DNA from: an uncultured Oscillospiraceae bacterium
GTDB lineage: Bacteria > Bacillota > Clostridia > Oscillospirales > Oscillospiraceae
NCBI GenBank assembly: GCA_934561725.1
Contig: CAKTGW010000047.1
Coordinates: 1-7,428, forward strand
Direction: 5' to 3'
DNA length: 7,428 nt
The notes beneath the pieces were generated by a model, which saw nothing but the letters and a program-made list of their open reading frames with translations, was not told the DNA's origin and did no database searches. Within the stretch, counting starts at the first letter, position 1, and each line of letters starts with the position of its first letter. Below, in pieces: positions 5,981 to 7,428 of the stretch. The position numbers and the translations under genes are program-made.

Positions 5981-6821
5981 GAAATTTGAAAAGCCCAAGA
6001 TGGTCCCCGTGCCCAGTCACTCTATTATTCCTGAGCGCGATATTGATAAATCTCCGATCCTGGAGTGCCAGCATCTGGGTATTGACTTCGGCGGACTGAA
6101 AGCGGTCAACGATTTTAACCTGACCATTGGCCGGACAGAGATCGCCGGCCTGATCGGCCCGAACGGCGCCGGCAAGACTACGGTGTTCAATCTGCTCACC
6201 AAGGTCTATCAGCCCACTCGTGGTACGATCCTGCTGGACGGTCTGGATACCGCCGGCAAGAATACCACACAGATCAACCGTATGGGCATTGCCCGTACCT
6301 TCCAGAATATCCGCTTGTTTTCCAACCTCTCAGTGGAGGACAATGTAAAGATCGGTCTGCACAATCAGGAGCAGTACTCCATGCTTACCGGCATCCTGCG
6401 CCTTCCCAATTACTGGAAGCAGGAGCGTGCCGCGCACGAGCGCGCGCTGGAGCTGCTGAGCATCTTTGATATGCAGGACATGGCTGATGCCAAGGCCGGC
6501 AGCCTGCCCTACGGCGCACAGCGCCGCCTGGAGATCGTCCGCGCTCTGGCCACCGGTCCCAGCCTCCTGTTGCTGGATGAGCCTGCTGCCGGTATGAACC
6601 CCTCTGAAACTGCCGAGCTGATGGAGAACATCGTCTATATCCGTGATACCTTCAAGATTGCCATTATGCTGATCGAGCACGACATGAATTTGGTCATGGG
6701 CGTGTGCGAGGGCATCTGCGTGCTGAACTTCGGCCAGGTCATTGCCAAGGGTACCGCCGAGGAGATCCAGGCCAACCCTGTGGTTATTGAAGCCTATCTG
6801 GGCAAGAAGAAGGAGGCATAA
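5973..6821 (+). CDS. livG: Branched-chain amino acid ABC transporter ATP-binding protein LivG
   Basis: The product is a 282-residue cytoplasmic ATPase subunit that energises transport together with LivF. It carries Walker A GPNGAGKTT at 62-70, the Q-loop Gln111 in ARTFQNIRLF, the signature LPYGAQRRLEIVRAL at 178-192, Walker B LLLLDEP at 198-204 with catalytic Glu203, and the H-loop His236 in IEHDM. The ARTFQNIRLF and LPYGAQRRLEI stretches are diagnostic for LivG rather than LivF. The start is the ATG at 5973 after GGAAAGGAGGAG; it overlaps the livM stop by eight bases. About 28 residues precede the usual LivG beginning (PILECQHLGIDFGG), a short charged, proline-containing extension not typical of E. 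coli LivG. The GAQRR signature replaces the more common GQQRR. Confidence 0.95.
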   Translation: MAKKFEKPKMVPVPSHSIIPERDIDKSPILECQHLGIDFGGLKAVNDFNLTIGRTEIAGLIGPNGAGKTTVFNLLTKVYQPTRGTILLDGLDTAGKNTTQINRMGIARTFQNIRLFSNLSVEDNVKIGLHNQEQYSMLTGILRLPNYWKQERAAHERALELLSIFDMQDMADAKAGSLPYGAQRRLEIVRALATGPSLLLLDEPAAGMNPSETAELMENIVYIRDTFKIAIMLIEHDMNLVMGVCEGICVLNFGQVIAKGTAEEIQANPVVIEAYLGKKKEA

Positions 6822-6823
6822 TC

Positions 6824-7428
6824 ATGGCAATTTTGCAGGTAAATGATATTCATGTCTATTACGGCAGCATCCATGCCGTAAAGGGTGTTTCCTTTGAGGT
6901 CAATCAGGGTGAGATCGTTACCCTGATCGGTGCAAACGGCGCCGGCAAGAGCACGGTGCTGAACACGGTTTCCGGTCTGCTGCATCCGCATAGCGGCACG
7001 ATCGAGTTCAAGGGCAAGAATCTGCACGGCGTTGCACCGCATAAGGTCGTAGAGCACGGCCTGGCTCAGGTGCCCGAAGGCCGCCGGGTCTTTCTTCAGA
7101 TGACCGTTGAGGAGAATCTGGAGATGGGAGCCTATACCCGTCCCCGCAGCGAGATCGAGGGCGGTATCGCCGATATTTATGAGCGCTTCCCCCGGTTGAA
7201 GGAGCGCCGCCGTCAGATCGCCGGAACGCTCTCCGGCGGTGAACAGCAGATGCTGGCCATGGGCCGGGCACTGATGTCCAAGCCCGCTGTGCTGATGCTG
7301 GACGAGCCTTCCATGGGTCTCGCTCCGATCCTGGTTGAGCAGATCTTTGACATTATCCGTGAGCTTCACGCCAGCGGAACTACGATCCTGCTGGTTGAGC
7401 AGAATGCACAGGTGGCCCTCTCTATTGC
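6824..7428 (+). CDS. livF: Branched-chain amino acid ABC transporter ATP-binding protein LivF (3' truncated by window)
   Basis: The frame is open from the ATG at 6824 to the right edge, giving 201 codons of an expected length near 235. It encodes the second ATPase of the transporter. Motifs are Walker A GANGAGKST at 36-44, Gln82 in LAQVPEGRRVF (a LivF hallmark), signature LSGGEQQMLAMGRALM at 136-151, Walker B VLMLDEP at 156-162 with Glu161, and VEQN at 191-194. The H-loop position is Gln193, which is normal in LivF. GGAGG lies seven bases before the ATG, and only two bases separate the livG stop from this start. Nothing suggests damage; the end is simply outside the window. Confidence 0.95.
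   Translation, partial: MAILQVNDIHVYYGSIHAVKGVSFEVNQGEIVTLIGANGAGKSTVLNTVSGLLHPHSGTIEFKGKNLHGVAPHKVVEHGLAQVPEGRRVFLQMTVEENLEMGAYTRPRSEIEGGIADIYERFPRLKERRRQIAGTLSGGEQQMLAMGRALMSKPAVLMLDEPSMGLAPILVEQIFDIIRELHASGTTILLVEQNAQVALSI

Overview
The window holds a branched-chain amino acid (LIV-I type) ABC transporter operon on the + strand. Divergently to its left lies a serine recombinase abutting the C-terminal half of a broken feoB gene. GC-rich codons, AAGGAGG-type ribosome binding sites, a Gly/Asn/Glu-rich lipoprotein leader and the FeoB and recombinase subtypes point to a gut-type Firmicute of class Clostridia, probably order Oscillospirales. This is an inference from sequence style, not a database match.

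Layout. Positions 26-778 (-) encode the second half of FeoB, starting at its GFGCN motif, with no GTPase domain or first membrane half. Two bases separate it from a complete large serine recombinase (781-2259, -). That gene overlaps by ATGA a 34-residue ORF (2256-2360, -) that has a near-perfect ribosome binding site. The arrangement looks like one end of an integrated element whose attachment site lies inside feoB. The 5' half of feoB is not in the window: the liv operon occupies the other side of the recombinase. Positions 2361-2621 are the divergent intergenic region. It contains a very strong extended -10 sigma-A promoter for liv, a CodY-box-like sequence just upstream of it, and a long nested hairpin beginning at about +2 of the transcript.

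The operon reads livJ (substrate-binding lipoprotein), two strong tandem hairpins without U-tracts, livH and livM (permeases), livG and livF (ATPases; livF runs off the right edge). The lipoprotein captures leucine, isoleucine, valine or a similar ligand outside the membrane, LivH and LivM form the channel, and LivG and LivF drive transport by ATP hydrolysis. The liv genes are ordinary. The points of interest are the feoB/recombinase junction, the coupled micro-ORF, the structured leader and the candidate CodY site. I found no CRISPR array, tRNA or rRNA, and no clearly novel multi-gene system.
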